Source: VRUE01 sp036557525 (GTDB taxonomy: Bacteria; Actinomycetota; Thermoleophilia; Solirubrobacterales; 70-9). From it: a DNA stretch of 40,195 nt. Below, in pieces: positions 10,695 to 18,611 of this stretch. The first letter of the stretch is position 1, and each line of letters begins with the position of its first letter. The DNA is taken from NCBI GenBank assembly GCA_036557525.1, contig DATBHH010000079.1, forward strand, positions 1-40,195, in the 5' to 3' direction. The position numbers and the translations under genes are program-made. The notes below the pieces were generated by a model. That model worked only from the letters and a program-made list of their open reading frames with translations. It did not search any database and had not been told where the DNA came from.

Positions 10695-12064
10695 TCCGCG
10701 ACTCCCAGCGAGAAGCTCCTCAGGCGGTAGGCGATCTGGCCGCCGGCAACGGTCATCAGGACGCGGCCGGTGAGGGTGCGGCCGTCGCACCATGAGTTAT
10801 GGGAGCGACTCTCGAAGCCCTCCTCCCCGACAGTCCACTCGGCCCCGAGGTCGCAGAGCGCGACGTTCGCCGCCGATCCCGGCGCCAGCGAGGGGCGCTC
10901 GAGCCCGAAGGGCTCGGCACCGCCCGACATCCGCTCGACGACGAGCGCAAGGTCGAGGACGCCGGGCAGGATCAGGTCGGTGTGGATCGCGGCGAATGCC
11001 GTCTCGAGGCCGGTCACCCCCATCGCCGCCTGCTCGAACGGGACCTCCTTCTCCTCCGGCTCGTGCGGCGCGTGGTCGGTGGCGATGCACTCGATCGTGC
11101 CGTCGCGGATCCCCTCGATCAGCGCCTGGCGGTCGTGCTCGGAGCGCAGCGGCGGGTTCATCTTGAAGCGGTTGGGGTCGAGGCTGCGGACCTCCTCGTC
11201 GGTCAGACAGAGGTGATGGGGGCTGGCCTCGGCGCTGATCGCGACCCCTGCGGCTCTTGCCGCGCGGACGGCGTCGACGGACTCGGCGGCCGAGAGGTGC
11301 TGGACGTGGATCCGGGCGTCCTCGTAGGCGGCGAGGGCGGCATCGCGGGCGATCATCGTCGCCTCCGATACGGAGGGGATCCCGGACAGCCCGAGGGCTG
11401 CCGAGACCGCTCCCTCGTGCATGACGCCGTCGCCGGAGAGATCCGGGTCCTCCTCGTGGAGGGCGATCGTGCCGCCGCAGAGGCGCTGGTACTGGAGCGC
11501 CCGGCGCATGATCCGCGCGCTTGCGATCGGCAGGCCATCGTCGGAGAATCCGACCGCGCCCGCTTCGCGCAGGGCGACCATCTCGGTCAGCTCCTCGCCC
11601 CGCATCGCGGCCGTGACCGTCGCCAGGAACCCGACCTGTACGGAGGCGTCGGCGGCGGCCTGCTCGCGCAGGGCGGCGACGTCGGCCGGCGTCGAGACCG
11701 GCGGCTCGGTGTTGGCCATCGCGAGGATCCCGCAGTAGCCGCCGGCGGCGGCGGCTCGGGTCCCGGTTTCGATGTCCTCCTTGTGCTCGTGGCCCGGCGT
11801 GCGGAGGTGGACGTGCGGGTCGAAGAAGCCGGGGAAGGCGTGCATCCCCTCCGCCTCGACGACCTCGGCCTCGTCCGCGGCGGCGGCGCCCGGGGCGCTG
11901 AGCTCGGCGACCCGTCCGGCGCGGATGACGACGTCGTGGGTTCCCTCGATCCCGGCGACCGGGTCGAGGACGCCGGCCCCGCGCAGGATCAGGTCCGGGC
12001 GGTCGCCCGGGCGGATATCGAGCGCCTCCTCGAGGCTCGGCAGGGGGCTTCGCTCGTCGCTCAA
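10691..12064 (-). CDS. pyrC: Dihydroorotase
   Basis: Zinc amidohydrolase that cyclises N-carbamoyl-aspartate to dihydroorotate. The 457-aa protein has the metal-binding signature DPHVHLRTPG (82-91), further His ligands in HLSAAESV and ASPHHLCLTDEE, and the conserved Asp in ATDHAPHEPEEK. It carries about 20 extra residues before the usual start of the beta-sandwich. The start is TTG at 12064, overlapping the pyrB stop as TTGA. There is no good ribosome-binding site, so translation most likely depends on termination of pyrB. It overlaps carA by four bases. Confidence 0.96.
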   Translation of the reverse strand: MSDERSPLPSLEEALDIRPGDRPDLILRGAGVLDPVAGIEGTHDVVIRAGRVAELSAPGAAAADEAEVVEAEGMHAFPGFFDPHVHLRTPGHEHKEDIETGTRAAAAGGYCGILAMANTEPPVSTPADVAALREQAAADASVQVGFLATVTAAMRGEELTEMVALREAGAVGFSDDGLPIASARIMRRALQYQRLCGGTIALHEEDPDLSGDGVMHEGAVSAALGLSGIPSVSEATMIARDAALAAYEDARIHVQHLSAAESVDAVRAARAAGVAISAEASPHHLCLTDEEVRSLDPNRFKMNPPLRSEHDRQALIEGIRDGTIECIATDHAPHEPEEKEVPFEQAAMGVTGLETAFAAIHTDLILPGVLDLALVVERMSGGAEPFGLERPSLAPGSAANVALCDLGAEWTVGEEGFESRSHNSWCDGRTLTGRVLMTVAGGQIAYRLRSFSLGVAE

Positions 12065-13026
12065 GCCGGCTGCCCGATCGGGGTCGGCCGGTCCGATCCG
12101 TCGCCCTCGGTCTCGGGCGAGGGGCTGCGGTCGGGGCCGGCGAGGAGCTCGAACAGGATCGCCATCCTCACGACCAGCCCGGCGGCGACCTGCTCGGAGA
12201 CGAGCGATTGGGGCGAGTCGAGGGCCTCGCCGGAGAGCTCGACCCCGCGGTTGACCGGCCCGGGGTGCATCAGAAGCTGGCGTGGGTTGAGCCGGCGGGT
12301 GTCGATCTGGAACGAGGCCGCGTACTCGCGCAGCGACGGGACAAAGCTCTCGCTCATCCTCTCCCGCTGCATCCGCAGCGCGTAGACCACGTGCGCCTCC
12401 TCGAGCCGATCGAGCGAGAGGCTGATCTCGCAGCCGAGCTCCTCGATCCCGCGCGGAATCAGGGTCGGCGGCCCGCAGACCGTCACCTTCGCCCCCATCC
12501 GGCGGAAGGCGATCAGGTTTGAGCGGGCGACGCGGCTGTGGAGGACGTCGCCGACGATCCAGACCCGCTTTCCCTCGAGGGTGCCGAGGCGGCGCCGGAG
12601 CGTGAAGGTGTCGAGCAGGGCCTGGCTCGGGTGCTCGTGCTTGCCGTCGCCGGCGTTGATCACCGAGGCGCCCGTCCAGCGCGAGACGAGCTGGGCGGCC
12701 CCGGCGTGAGGGTGGCGGATCACGATCGCCGCCGGGTCGTAGGCGGAGAGGGTCGCCACCGTGTCCTTCAGCGACTCGCCCTTGTCGACCGAGGAGCCGG
12801 CGGCCCTGACCGAGACGAGGTCGGCCGAGAGCCGCTTCGCGGCCAGCTCGAACGAGCTGCTGGTCCGGGTGCTGGACTCGTAGAAGAGGCTGACGACGGT
12901 CCGGCCGCGCAGGGTCGGGACCTTCTTGATGTCGCGTCGGCCGACCTCGGCGAAGCTCTCGGCCCGGTCGAGTATCGCCTCGATCTCCTCCCGCGTGAGT
13001 TCCTCGATCGAGAGCAGGTGCTTCAT
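12061..13026 (-). CDS. pyrB: Aspartate carbamoyltransferase, catalytic subunit
   Basis: Condenses carbamoyl phosphate with aspartate, the committed step to UMP. The 321-aa protein has the carbamoyl-phosphate motif SSTRTSSSFE (51-60), the loop SVDKGES (79-85), HPSQAL (132-137) and the C-terminal LMHPGPVNRGVE. Length fits the catalytic chain, with about 20 extra polar residues at the C-terminus. No pyrI is present. The ATG overlaps the pyrR stop as ATGA, tying its translation to pyrR, which is itself likely repressed at the RNA level. Confidence 0.97.
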   Translation of the reverse strand: MKHLLSIEELTREEIEAILDRAESFAEVGRRDIKKVPTLRGRTVVSLFYESSTRTSSSFELAAKRLSADLVSVRAAGSSVDKGESLKDTVATLSAYDPAAIVIRHPHAGAAQLVSRWTGASVINAGDGKHEHPSQALLDTFTLRRRLGTLEGKRVWIVGDVLHSRVARSNLIAFRRMGAKVTVCGPPTLIPRGIEELGCEISLSLDRLEEAHVVYALRMQRERMSESFVPSLREYAASFQIDTRRLNPRQLLMHPGPVNRGVELSGEALDSPQSLVSEQVAAGLVVRMAILFELLAGPDRSPSPETEGDGSDRPTPIGQPA

Positions 13027-13583
13027 GTAAGCGCCTCCGCGGGCAGCGGCTCGGAGATCGTCACCTCGTCGACGTCGTCGACCTCCTCGAGGCGAACGTT
13101 GACGCGCTCGCCGCGGGCGGTCGGCAGGTTCTTGCCGACGTAGTCGGGGCGGAAGGGCAGCTCGCGGTGGCCGCGATCGCAGAGGACCGCGAGCTGCACC
13201 CGCTCGGGCCTCCCGTAGTCGAAGAGGGCATCGATCGCGGCGCGGACGGTGCGGCCGGTGAAGAGGACGTCGTCGACGAGGACGACGGTTCGGCCCGAGA
13301 GGTCGAAGTCGATGTGTGAAGAGTGGACGACCGGCTGCGACGTGCGCGAGTGGGAGCCGACGTCGTCTCGGTAGAAGGAGATGTCGATGTCGCCGATCGG
13401 GACCGCGGTATCGGTCAGCTCGCCGAGGAGGGCGTGAAGGCGCCGGGCGAGCACGGCCCCGCGGGTGTGGATTCCGACGACCGCGAACTCGTCCGCCTCC
13501 GGGTTCTTCTCGCCGATCTCGTGGGCGATCCGCCGCAGCGTTCGCCTCAGGTCGTCGCGCTCGAGCACGACCTTCTCGCTCAC
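13023..13583 (-). CDS. pyrR: Pyrimidine operon regulator PyrR (uracil phosphoribosyltransferase fold)
   Basis: PyrR senses UMP/UTP and binds pyr mRNA; many members retain uracil phosphoribosyltransferase activity. The 186-aa protein has the PRPP-binding loop VLVDDVLFTGRT (101-112), the FAVVGIHTRGAVLA segment and the ISFYRDD region typical of PyrR. The start is GTG at 13583 with AAGGAG seven bases upstream. A PyrR-binding-loop match lies four bases before that ribosome-binding site, so PyrR probably blocks its own translation and, by coupling, that of pyrB-pyrC-carA. It is first in the pyr operon. Confidence 0.96.
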   Translation of the reverse strand: MSEKVVLERDDLRRTLRRIAHEIGEKNPEADEFAVVGIHTRGAVLARRLHALLGELTDTAVPIGDIDISFYRDDVGSHSRTSQPVVHSSHIDFDLSGRTVVLVDDVLFTGRTVRAAIDALFDYGRPERVQLAVLCDRGHRELPFRPDYVGKNLPTARGERVNVRLEEVDDVDEVTISEPLPAEALT

Positions 13584-13599
13584 TCTGGTGCTCCTTCCC

Positions 13600-13613
13600 G
13601 GCCTCTCGGGACC
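13600..13613 (-). promoter_or_regulatory. PyrR-binding RNA element overlapping the pyrR leader
   Basis: The minus strand reads GGTCCCGAGAGGCC. This matches 12 of 14 positions of the PyrR-binding-loop consensus I recall from Bacillus (ARUCCNGNGAGGYU). It sits four bases upstream of the AAGGAG ribosome-binding site of pyrR, with no terminator after it, so binding should hinder translation initiation rather than cause attenuation. A weak TACGCT -10 candidate at 13637-13632 would give a leader of about 40 bases containing the element. Confidence 0.8.
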
Positions 13614-13673
13614 TGGTTAAAGGACGGCGTCAGCGTAGCATCGGCGCGCGACGATTCGTGGGAGGCTGTCGCC

Positions 13674-14537
13674 GTGAACCCGGAGGTTGCGAAGGCGATC
13701 GGCCGTCACGAAGGCTCGGGGAGGCGGTTCTCGGCGGAGGGGATCGGGAGCTTCGCCCTCGAGGTCGGTTCGGGCGATCCGGTCGTCCTGATGCACGGGG
13801 TGCCGGTCTCGAGCTACCTCTATCGCCGGGTCGCGCCCGAGCTGGCCGCCCGCGGCCTGCGTGCCGTCTCCTTCGACCTCCCGGGCCTTGGGCTCGCGGG
13901 GCGCCCGCCGGACTTCGACTACAGCTGGAGCGGCCTCGGGCGCTGGACGGGGGCTGCGATCGACGCCCTTGGAATCGAGCGCTGCCACCTCGTCGTCCAC
14001 GACATCGGCGGCCCGATCGGGCTCGATTGGGCGGCCCGCAATCCGGAGCGGGTGCTCTCGCTCACCGCGCTCGACACCATGATCGACGTCGCCGCCTTCC
14101 ATCGCCCCTGGCCGATGCATCCGTTCTCACTGCGCGGAGTCGGCGAGGTCTGGCTGCGAAGCATGATGCGGGTCCCGTTTCGCCAGATCTATTACCTCGT
14201 CGGAATCGGAGACAGAACGGCCGTGCCGCCGGTCGAGGTCGACGTCCATCACGCGCTGCTGAAGCGCGCCGACGGCGGCCGTGCGTTCCTGCAGATCATG
14301 CGGGGCTTCGAGTTGACCGTCGAGAGGGAACGATTCCTGCTCGACCGTCTCGCGAAGCGGCCCTATCCGGCCCAGGTCGTGTGGGGGTCGGGAGACCGGA
14401 TGCTCGGCGAGGATCGGCGGCTGGCGGCGATCCGGGCGCTCGGCGTCGAGGCGGCGACAATGGTGCCGGCGAAGCACTTCCTCCAGGAGGATCGGCCGGT
14501 TGCCGTGGCCGAGGCGATCGCCCATCTAGTCCCCTGA
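13674..14537 (+). CDS. Alpha/beta hydrolase, haloalkane-dehalogenase-like
   Basis: A 287-aa alpha/beta-hydrolase-fold enzyme. Visible: the oxyanion motif HGVPVSS, the nucleophile elbow VVHDIGGPIG with Asp110, an acid candidate Asp241 in GSGDRML and the base His268 in KHFLQED. An Asp nucleophile and HFLQED are typical of haloalkane dehalogenases and related epoxide hydrolases. However, the residue after the nucleophile is Ile, where haloalkane dehalogenases usually have a halide-binding Trp, so the substrate is uncertain. Start GTG 13674 has GGAGG eight bases upstream; the open frame extends further back across pyrR but that part is a shadow. It is divergent from pyrR and overlaps rnz tail to tail by 12 bases. 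Confidence 0.85.
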   Translation: MNPEVAKAIGRHEGSGRRFSAEGIGSFALEVGSGDPVVLMHGVPVSSYLYRRVAPELAARGLRAVSFDLPGLGLAGRPPDFDYSWSGLGRWTGAAIDALGIERCHLVVHDIGGPIGLDWAARNPERVLSLTALDTMIDVAAFHRPWPMHPFSLRGVGEVWLRSMMRVPFRQIYYLVGIGDRTAVPPVEVDVHHALLKRADGGRAFLQIMRGFELTVERERFLLDRLAKRPYPAQVVWGSGDRMLGEDRRLAAIRALGVEAATMVPAKHFLQEDRPVAVAEAIAHLVP

Positions 14538-15506
14538 CGTCCGACCCTCCGCCTCGTCGGCGGGCTCGCGAGCCCCGTTGGCGATCAGCTTGGGCTCCCC
14601 CCGCTCGGGGAACGGGATCTCGACGACGTCGAAGTCGCGCGGCGCGATCGTCGGCGCGTAGACCTCGCGGGCCTCCTCGAGTACCTCGCCGACGTGGTAG
14701 CGGGAGGAGATGTGGACCAGGGCGAGCATCTTCACCCCAGCCTCGCGGGCCACCGCCGCCGCCTGGCCGACCGTCGAGTGGCCGGTATCGGCGGCGCGCT
14801 GCGCCTCCTCCTCGGCGAAGCTCGCGTCGTGGACCAGCAGCTGGGCGCCGCGGGCGGCCCCGACCGTCGCCCCGCAGGGCGCGGTGTCGCCGGTGAGGAC
14901 GATCGTGCGGCCCCGGCGGGCCTCCCCCATCACGTCGTCCGGCGCGACCGTCCCGCCGGAGCCGGCGACGCTCTCGCCGCGCTGGAGGGCGGCGAAATCG
15001 GGGCCTTCGGCGACCCCGAGGCGCTTCGCCTCGTCGGGGTCGAAGCGGCCGGGCCGCTCGGCCTCGACAAGGGCGTAGCCGCAGGCGCGAACGCCGTGCT
15101 CGACCGGGAACGGGCGGATCTCCCCACCGTCGATGTCGATTCGGTCGCCCTCCTCCACCTCGACCAGTTCGAGGCTGAAGCCGAGGCGCCCGACGAGCCT
15201 GCCGAACGTCCGGAACAGCTCCTCGAGCCCGGGCGGGCCGTAGATCGTCAGCGGCCGCTCGCGCTCGGTCAGGTCGTAGGTTTTGAGCAGGCCGGGCAGT
15301 CCCAGCATGTGGTCGGCGTGGAAGTGGGTCAGGTAGATCTCGTCGAGCGCGACGAGGCCGAGCGAGCGCTGCATCTGCCGCTGCGTCCCCTCGCCGCAGT
15401 CGAAAAGCAGCCGTTCACCGCCCCGGGCGATGAGCACGCCGGCGGTGTTGCGCCGCGCCGATGGCACGGCCCCGCCCGTGCCGAGAAAGGCGACCGAGAG
15501 ATCCAT
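14526..15506 (-). CDS. rnz: Ribonuclease Z (tRNA 3'-processing endonuclease)
   Basis: Zinc endonuclease that trims the 3' trailer of tRNA precursors. The 326-aa protein has the metallo-beta-lactamase signature HFHADH (61-66), the start MDLSVAFLGTGGAVPS typical of RNase Z, the region VEHGVRACGYALVE, a Gly-rich GDTAPC segment and the C-terminal HISSRY motif. Length fits the short bacterial form. The adjacent tRNA-Arg lacks an encoded CCA, so its 3' end needs RNase Z-type processing. The C-terminus is a short polar tail overlapping the convergent hydrolase gene. Confidence 0.95.
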   Translation of the reverse strand: MDLSVAFLGTGGAVPSARRNTAGVLIARGGERLLFDCGEGTQRQMQRSLGLVALDEIYLTHFHADHMLGLPGLLKTYDLTERERPLTIYGPPGLEELFRTFGRLVGRLGFSLELVEVEEGDRIDIDGGEIRPFPVEHGVRACGYALVEAERPGRFDPDEAKRLGVAEGPDFAALQRGESVAGSGGTVAPDDVMGEARRGRTIVLTGDTAPCGATVGAARGAQLLVHDASFAEEEAQRAADTGHSTVGQAAAVAREAGVKMLALVHISSRYHVGEVLEEAREVYAPTIAPRDFDVVEIPFPERGEPKLIANGAREPADEAEGRTSGD

Positions 15507-15666
15507 GGTCGGCGAGCCTACGCGCTCGCAACTTCACCTGTGATTTCCGTCCCGAGGCCGGCTCTCGCAGCGACCCGATGCTCCGGCGGTCGAGCTCGTG
15601 GCCGACGATCCGTTGGAACCCATGTTCGTATCAGCGCCCCACGGCGACGGATATGGTGATGGCCGA

Positions 15667-15740
15667 GCGCCCGTAGCTCAGCTGGATAGAGCGCCGCCCT
15701 CCGGAGGCGGAGGCCACAGGTTCGAATCCTGTCGGGCGCG
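15667..15740 (+). tRNA. tRNA-Arg (anticodon CCG)
   Basis: Cloverleaf by inspection: acceptor arms GCGCCCG and CGGGCGC pair over seven bases, D-arm GCTC...GAGC, anticodon stem CCGCC/GGCGG with loop CTCCGGA (anticodon CCG), T-arm ACAGG-TTCGAAT-CCTGT, discriminator G. It reads CGG codons. CCA is not encoded. The 160 bases between rnz and this gene hold no gene; TATGGT at 15652-15657 is a possible but weak -10. Confidence 0.97.
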
Positions 15741-15758
15741 TATGTAGGGTGGCCGTCG

Positions 15759-16499
15759 ATGAGCAGGGCACTCGATCAGATCACCGAGACCCGTCCCCCG
15801 ACCGGGGCGCTGGCGGTGATCGCCGTCGGGTTGCTGGTGACGGTCGCCGCGGCACTGCTGACCTCGACGAAGATCACCGGCGCCGTCGCGCTCGATTGGG
15901 AAAAGACCGTCCCGATCCCCGACTCCCGGGACGCGAAGATCCCCGGCGGCGGGGCGATGCGGATCACCAACGCCCAGATCAGCGCCTCGGAAGAAAACGT
16001 CTCCGGCTACAAACTGTTCCGGGTCTCGGCGGTGCTGAAGGTCGACGCCGGAAGCGCCGTCGGCCAGGCCCGGGTGAGGTGCCGCACCGACGTCCCGCGG
16101 CGGACGATCCCGGCCAAGACTCCGGGCAGCCGCGCCTCCTACCCGCGCTCGAGCAGTGGCGAAGACCTGGTCAAGCAGACCTTCCCGGAAGAGATCGTGG
16201 TCGAATTCAACTCGCACGGCAGCGATGCGGCGACGCTCGAATTCGACGATGCCCTGAGCCGGTTCGTCAACCAGCCCGGCGTCGTCGTCAGCTGGCCCCC
16301 CTACAAGCAGGCGCTGCAGGAATGGCAGTGGGGGCTGCCGAGCGGCCGGCTCGAAAGGCCACTCGACCTCGGCTTCGCGTCGATCTGGCGGACGACGACT
16401 GCGCCGAGCGTCAGCGTCGTCTGCTCGACCGAGACCGCCGCCGGCACGGCGACGACGAAGACCAGCGGGCGCCTCGGCCGGTCGGGCGCCTCCTCCTAG
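15759..16499 (+). CDS. Membrane-anchored protein of unknown function
   Basis: I do not recognise the family. The 246-aa product has a polar N-terminus, one hydrophobic segment at about 17-37 (GALAVIAVGLLVTVAAALL) and a long remainder without further membrane spans. That is the pattern of a bitopic protein with an extracytoplasmic domain of about 200 aa. The soluble part has two Cys (in RVRCRTD and VVCSTE) that could form a disulfide outside the cell, and a beta-rich look. It begins 18 bases after the tRNA, with AGGG about ten bases before the ATG, and overlaps the convergent SRAP gene by four bases. Confidence 0.7.
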   Translation: MSRALDQITETRPPTGALAVIAVGLLVTVAAALLTSTKITGAVALDWEKTVPIPDSRDAKIPGGGAMRITNAQISASEENVSGYKLFRVSAVLKVDAGSAVGQARVRCRTDVPRRTIPAKTPGSRASYPRSSSGEDLVKQTFPEEIVVEFNSHGSDAATLEFDDALSRFVNQPGVVVSWPPYKQALQEWQWGLPSGRLERPLDLGFASIWRTTTAPSVSVVCSTETAAGTATTKTSGRLGRSGASS

Positions 16500-17293
16500 G
16501 CCGGGGCGACCAGCAGCTCCGGCCCCTCGACCCCTTTCCCGACCTTGTTCAGCTTCGGGTTCGCCGGGGCGCCCTCGACCCGCTCGGCCGGCAGCGGCGC
16601 GCAGATCGCGATCGCATCCTCGACCTCGAGGTCCGGACGCAGCCAGGTCGCCTCGGCCTCGGGTGACGGCAGGATCACCGGCATCCGGTCGTGGACCTTG
16701 GCGACGACCTCGTTCGGAGTCGTCGTCACGATCGTGCAGCTGTAGAGCCAGCCGTCCTCGACGCCGCGATCGTCTGCGTCCCCCCACTCCTTGCGGGTGC
16801 AGAGCCCGGCGAAGGCGAACGGCGCGCCGCCGTCGACGGTGAAGCGCCAGGGCTGGCGCGGTTGCTTCGGGTCCTCGGCCTTCATCCACTCGTAGAAGCC
16901 GTCGGCGACGATCAGGCAGCGGTGGCGGAACTTGCCGACCAGAGGCGAGTAGGCACGGCTCGTGGTCAGGTTCTCGGCTTTGGCGTTGATCATCCGGTAG
17001 CCGACCTTGAGGTCCTTGGCCCAGCGCGGCACCAGCCCCCAGCGCATCATCCGCGCCTCGCGCAGCCCCTCGGCCGCCTCATCCGGATCGGGGGAGGACC
17101 GGACCGTCAGCACCTCCTGGGTCGGGGCGACGTTGTACCGCTCGAGCCCCCGAGCGGCATGCTCGGCCCGCTCCCTGCTCGGCGGCGGCGCCTTCCCGGA
17201 CGAGTTGCGCTCGAGCGAGTGTTCGAGCTCGACCTGGAACCGGTCGGCCACGGCCTTCGTGTCCTTGGTCGTAACGGTGAACCGCCCGCACAT
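16496..17293 (-). CDS. SOS response-associated peptidase (SRAP / YedK / HMCES family)
   Basis: SRAP proteins form a thiazolidine DNA-protein crosslink with abasic sites in single-stranded DNA through Cys2, shielding them from cleavage. The 265-aa protein begins MCGRF, so Cys2 is present after Met removal, and carries YNVAPTQ, the INAKAENL motif, CLIVADGFYEW and the catalytic-region HDRMPVIL. A Lys/Pro/Arg-rich insert lies at about 30-45. Start ATG 17293 must be correct because Cys2 is the active residue. The upstream lipoprotein ends four bases before it, so the two may be co-transcribed. Confidence 0.95.
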   Translation of the reverse strand: MCGRFTVTTKDTKAVADRFQVELEHSLERNSSGKAPPPSRERAEHAARGLERYNVAPTQEVLTVRSSPDPDEAAEGLREARMMRWGLVPRWAKDLKVGYRMINAKAENLTTSRAYSPLVGKFRHRCLIVADGFYEWMKAEDPKQPRQPWRFTVDGGAPFAFAGLCTRKEWGDADDRGVEDGWLYSCTIVTTTPNEVVAKVHDRMPVILPSPEAEATWLRPDLEVEDAIAICAPLPAERVEGAPANPKLNKVGKGVEGPELLVAPA

Positions 17294-17297
17294 CCTG

Positions 17298-17822
17298 CTA
17301 TCTCAGCATTTCGAGGATCCCGCGGCCGCCTTCATGCGTTGAGCCACCCTGTTCCTTGCCGGGCAGATGCTCGAGTCGTTCCTGGGCGGCGCGGCGAAGC
17401 TGCCCGAGGATCCTGAGGACGCTGCCGCCCTGCCCCTGTGCCTGCTTCTTGGGTTCGCCGGGCCCTGATGAGCCGTTGCCCTGGCTCTTGGCGTCCGGGT
17501 GAAGCAGGTCCAGGATCGCCTTCTTCACCCGTGCCGAGCGAGCGTTCGACGGGACGCCCGCCGGCACCTGCGGTTCCCGGTCTGCCTTCCTGTTCTCCTC
17601 TTCCTTCTTGTTCGTCGGGTGCCGCTCGTCTGGTTGCGCCGGTCGCCGGGTGGCGGGAGCCCCTTCGACCGCGCCGGCCATCCCGCCGACGGCAGCGGCG
17701 GCGCTTTCGGGGTGATTCTGCGGGGCTTCGCCGGAGGTGGAGGACGGCGACGATGCGCCACCGCACCCGGCCAACGCGGCGAGCGCCGATGCGACCGCGA
17801 TCGCGCAGATGCTCCGTTTCAT
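17298..17822 (-). CDS. Putative lipoprotein of unknown function
   Basis: The 174-aa product begins with a classic lipoprotein signal: basic MKR, a hydrophobic run and lipobox LAGC with Cys20 as the lipidated residue. The mature part is low-complexity (Ser/Gly/Pro/Ala/Gln), with a charged segment at about 65-80 and a more structured stretch (VKKAILDLLHPD, VLRILGQLRRAAQERLEHL) that may form amphipathic helices. No family recognised. It sits between the SRAP gene and a repeat-bearing exported protein on the same strand. Confidence 0.7.
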   Translation of the reverse strand: MKRSICAIAVASALAALAGCGGASSPSSTSGEAPQNHPESAAAAVGGMAGAVEGAPATRRPAQPDERHPTNKKEEENRKADREPQVPAGVPSNARSARVKKAILDLLHPDAKSQGNGSSGPGEPKKQAQGQGGSVLRILGQLRRAAQERLEHLPGKEQGGSTHEGGRGILEMLR

Positions 17823-17844
17823 CGCCCCTGTCCCACCCGACCCC

Positions 17845-18546
17845 TCAGCCCTTTGCCCTGAACGTGATCCCGTCGAGCGACATCGAGGTTCCGGGCTCGC
17901 CGACCACCGCGCCGTTGAGGACGATCCCTTTACCCAGGCTGATGTTGGCTCCGGCCACGACCACGCGTCCGTAATTCTCTTCGTCTCCGCCTTCGTCTAT
18001 TTCGCATTTTCCGCTTTCGCCGGCGCAGAACGCGTTGAAGAATGTAAGCGACCCGGGTGCCGGCCGAAAGCCCGGCGGCAGCGAGAAGATCGAGCCGACA
18101 ATGCCGGATGGCCCGATCTTGGCCACGCCCTGCAGGTGCACGACCCCGTCGTGGTCCTTCCAGAAGCCGACCGGTTCGGTCGACACCCCTTCATTGCCGC
18201 CGAGATTGGTGCTGCCGGTTTCGAAGCCGGGCTCGCCGGGCGCACCGACCAGGTGGACGGGTTCCGGTGCCGAGAGGCTGTCGGCCTGCTGCGCCGACGG
18301 CACGGTTCCGAGTTGCGTCAGGTTTATGTCCTTCCCGGTCAGCGACTGGTCCTTGACCTTCGCGCCGGTCACCGCATTCTTCTTGATCTTCGCGCCGCTG
18401 ACCGAGTTCTTCTTCAGCTGCTTGGAGCCGACGCTGTTCTTCGGCAGCTTCAGGGCGGCGTAGGTGGTGCCGGCCATCGCGACGACGAGCGAGATCAGCG
18501 CGACGATCATCGCGGGCGACGGCATGCGGCGTGTCAGGCGTTTCAT
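17845..18546 (-). CDS. Exported repeat protein with K-N-S-V / L-T-G-K motifs
   Basis: The 233-aa product has a basic N-terminus, a signal or anchor segment (MIVALISLVVAMAGTTYA) and then short near-repeats of about ten residues: LPKNSVGSKQL, KKNSVSGAKI, KKNAVTGAKV, KDQSLTGKDI. The C-terminal 120 residues look like a compact beta domain (VVHLQGVAKIG, FSLPPGFRPAPG, ITFRAKG) with one Cys pair (FCAGESGKCE). I recall many paralogues of this type in Solirubrobacterales, without known function. Start ATG 18546 is preferred to TTG 18549 because GGAGG lies five bases upstream of it. Confidence 0.75.
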   Translation of the reverse strand: MKRLTRRMPSPAMIVALISLVVAMAGTTYAALKLPKNSVGSKQLKKNSVSGAKIKKNAVTGAKVKDQSLTGKDINLTQLGTVPSAQQADSLSAPEPVHLVGAPGEPGFETGSTNLGGNEGVSTEPVGFWKDHDGVVHLQGVAKIGPSGIVGSIFSLPPGFRPAPGSLTFFNAFCAGESGKCEIDEGGDEENYGRVVVAGANISLGKGIVLNGAVVGEPGTSMSLDGITFRAKG

Positions 18547-18611
18547 CAAAACCTCCGGCTCCGGTCGGTAGGAACCCGGCTGACGCTATCGATGAAGCCG
18601 GTCGGCTTCGA

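Noticed and set aside
13323..13673. N-terminal extension of the alpha/beta hydrolase
   Set aside because: It runs antisense across pyrR and adds no fold element; GTG 13674 has a good GGAGG and begins where family homology starts.
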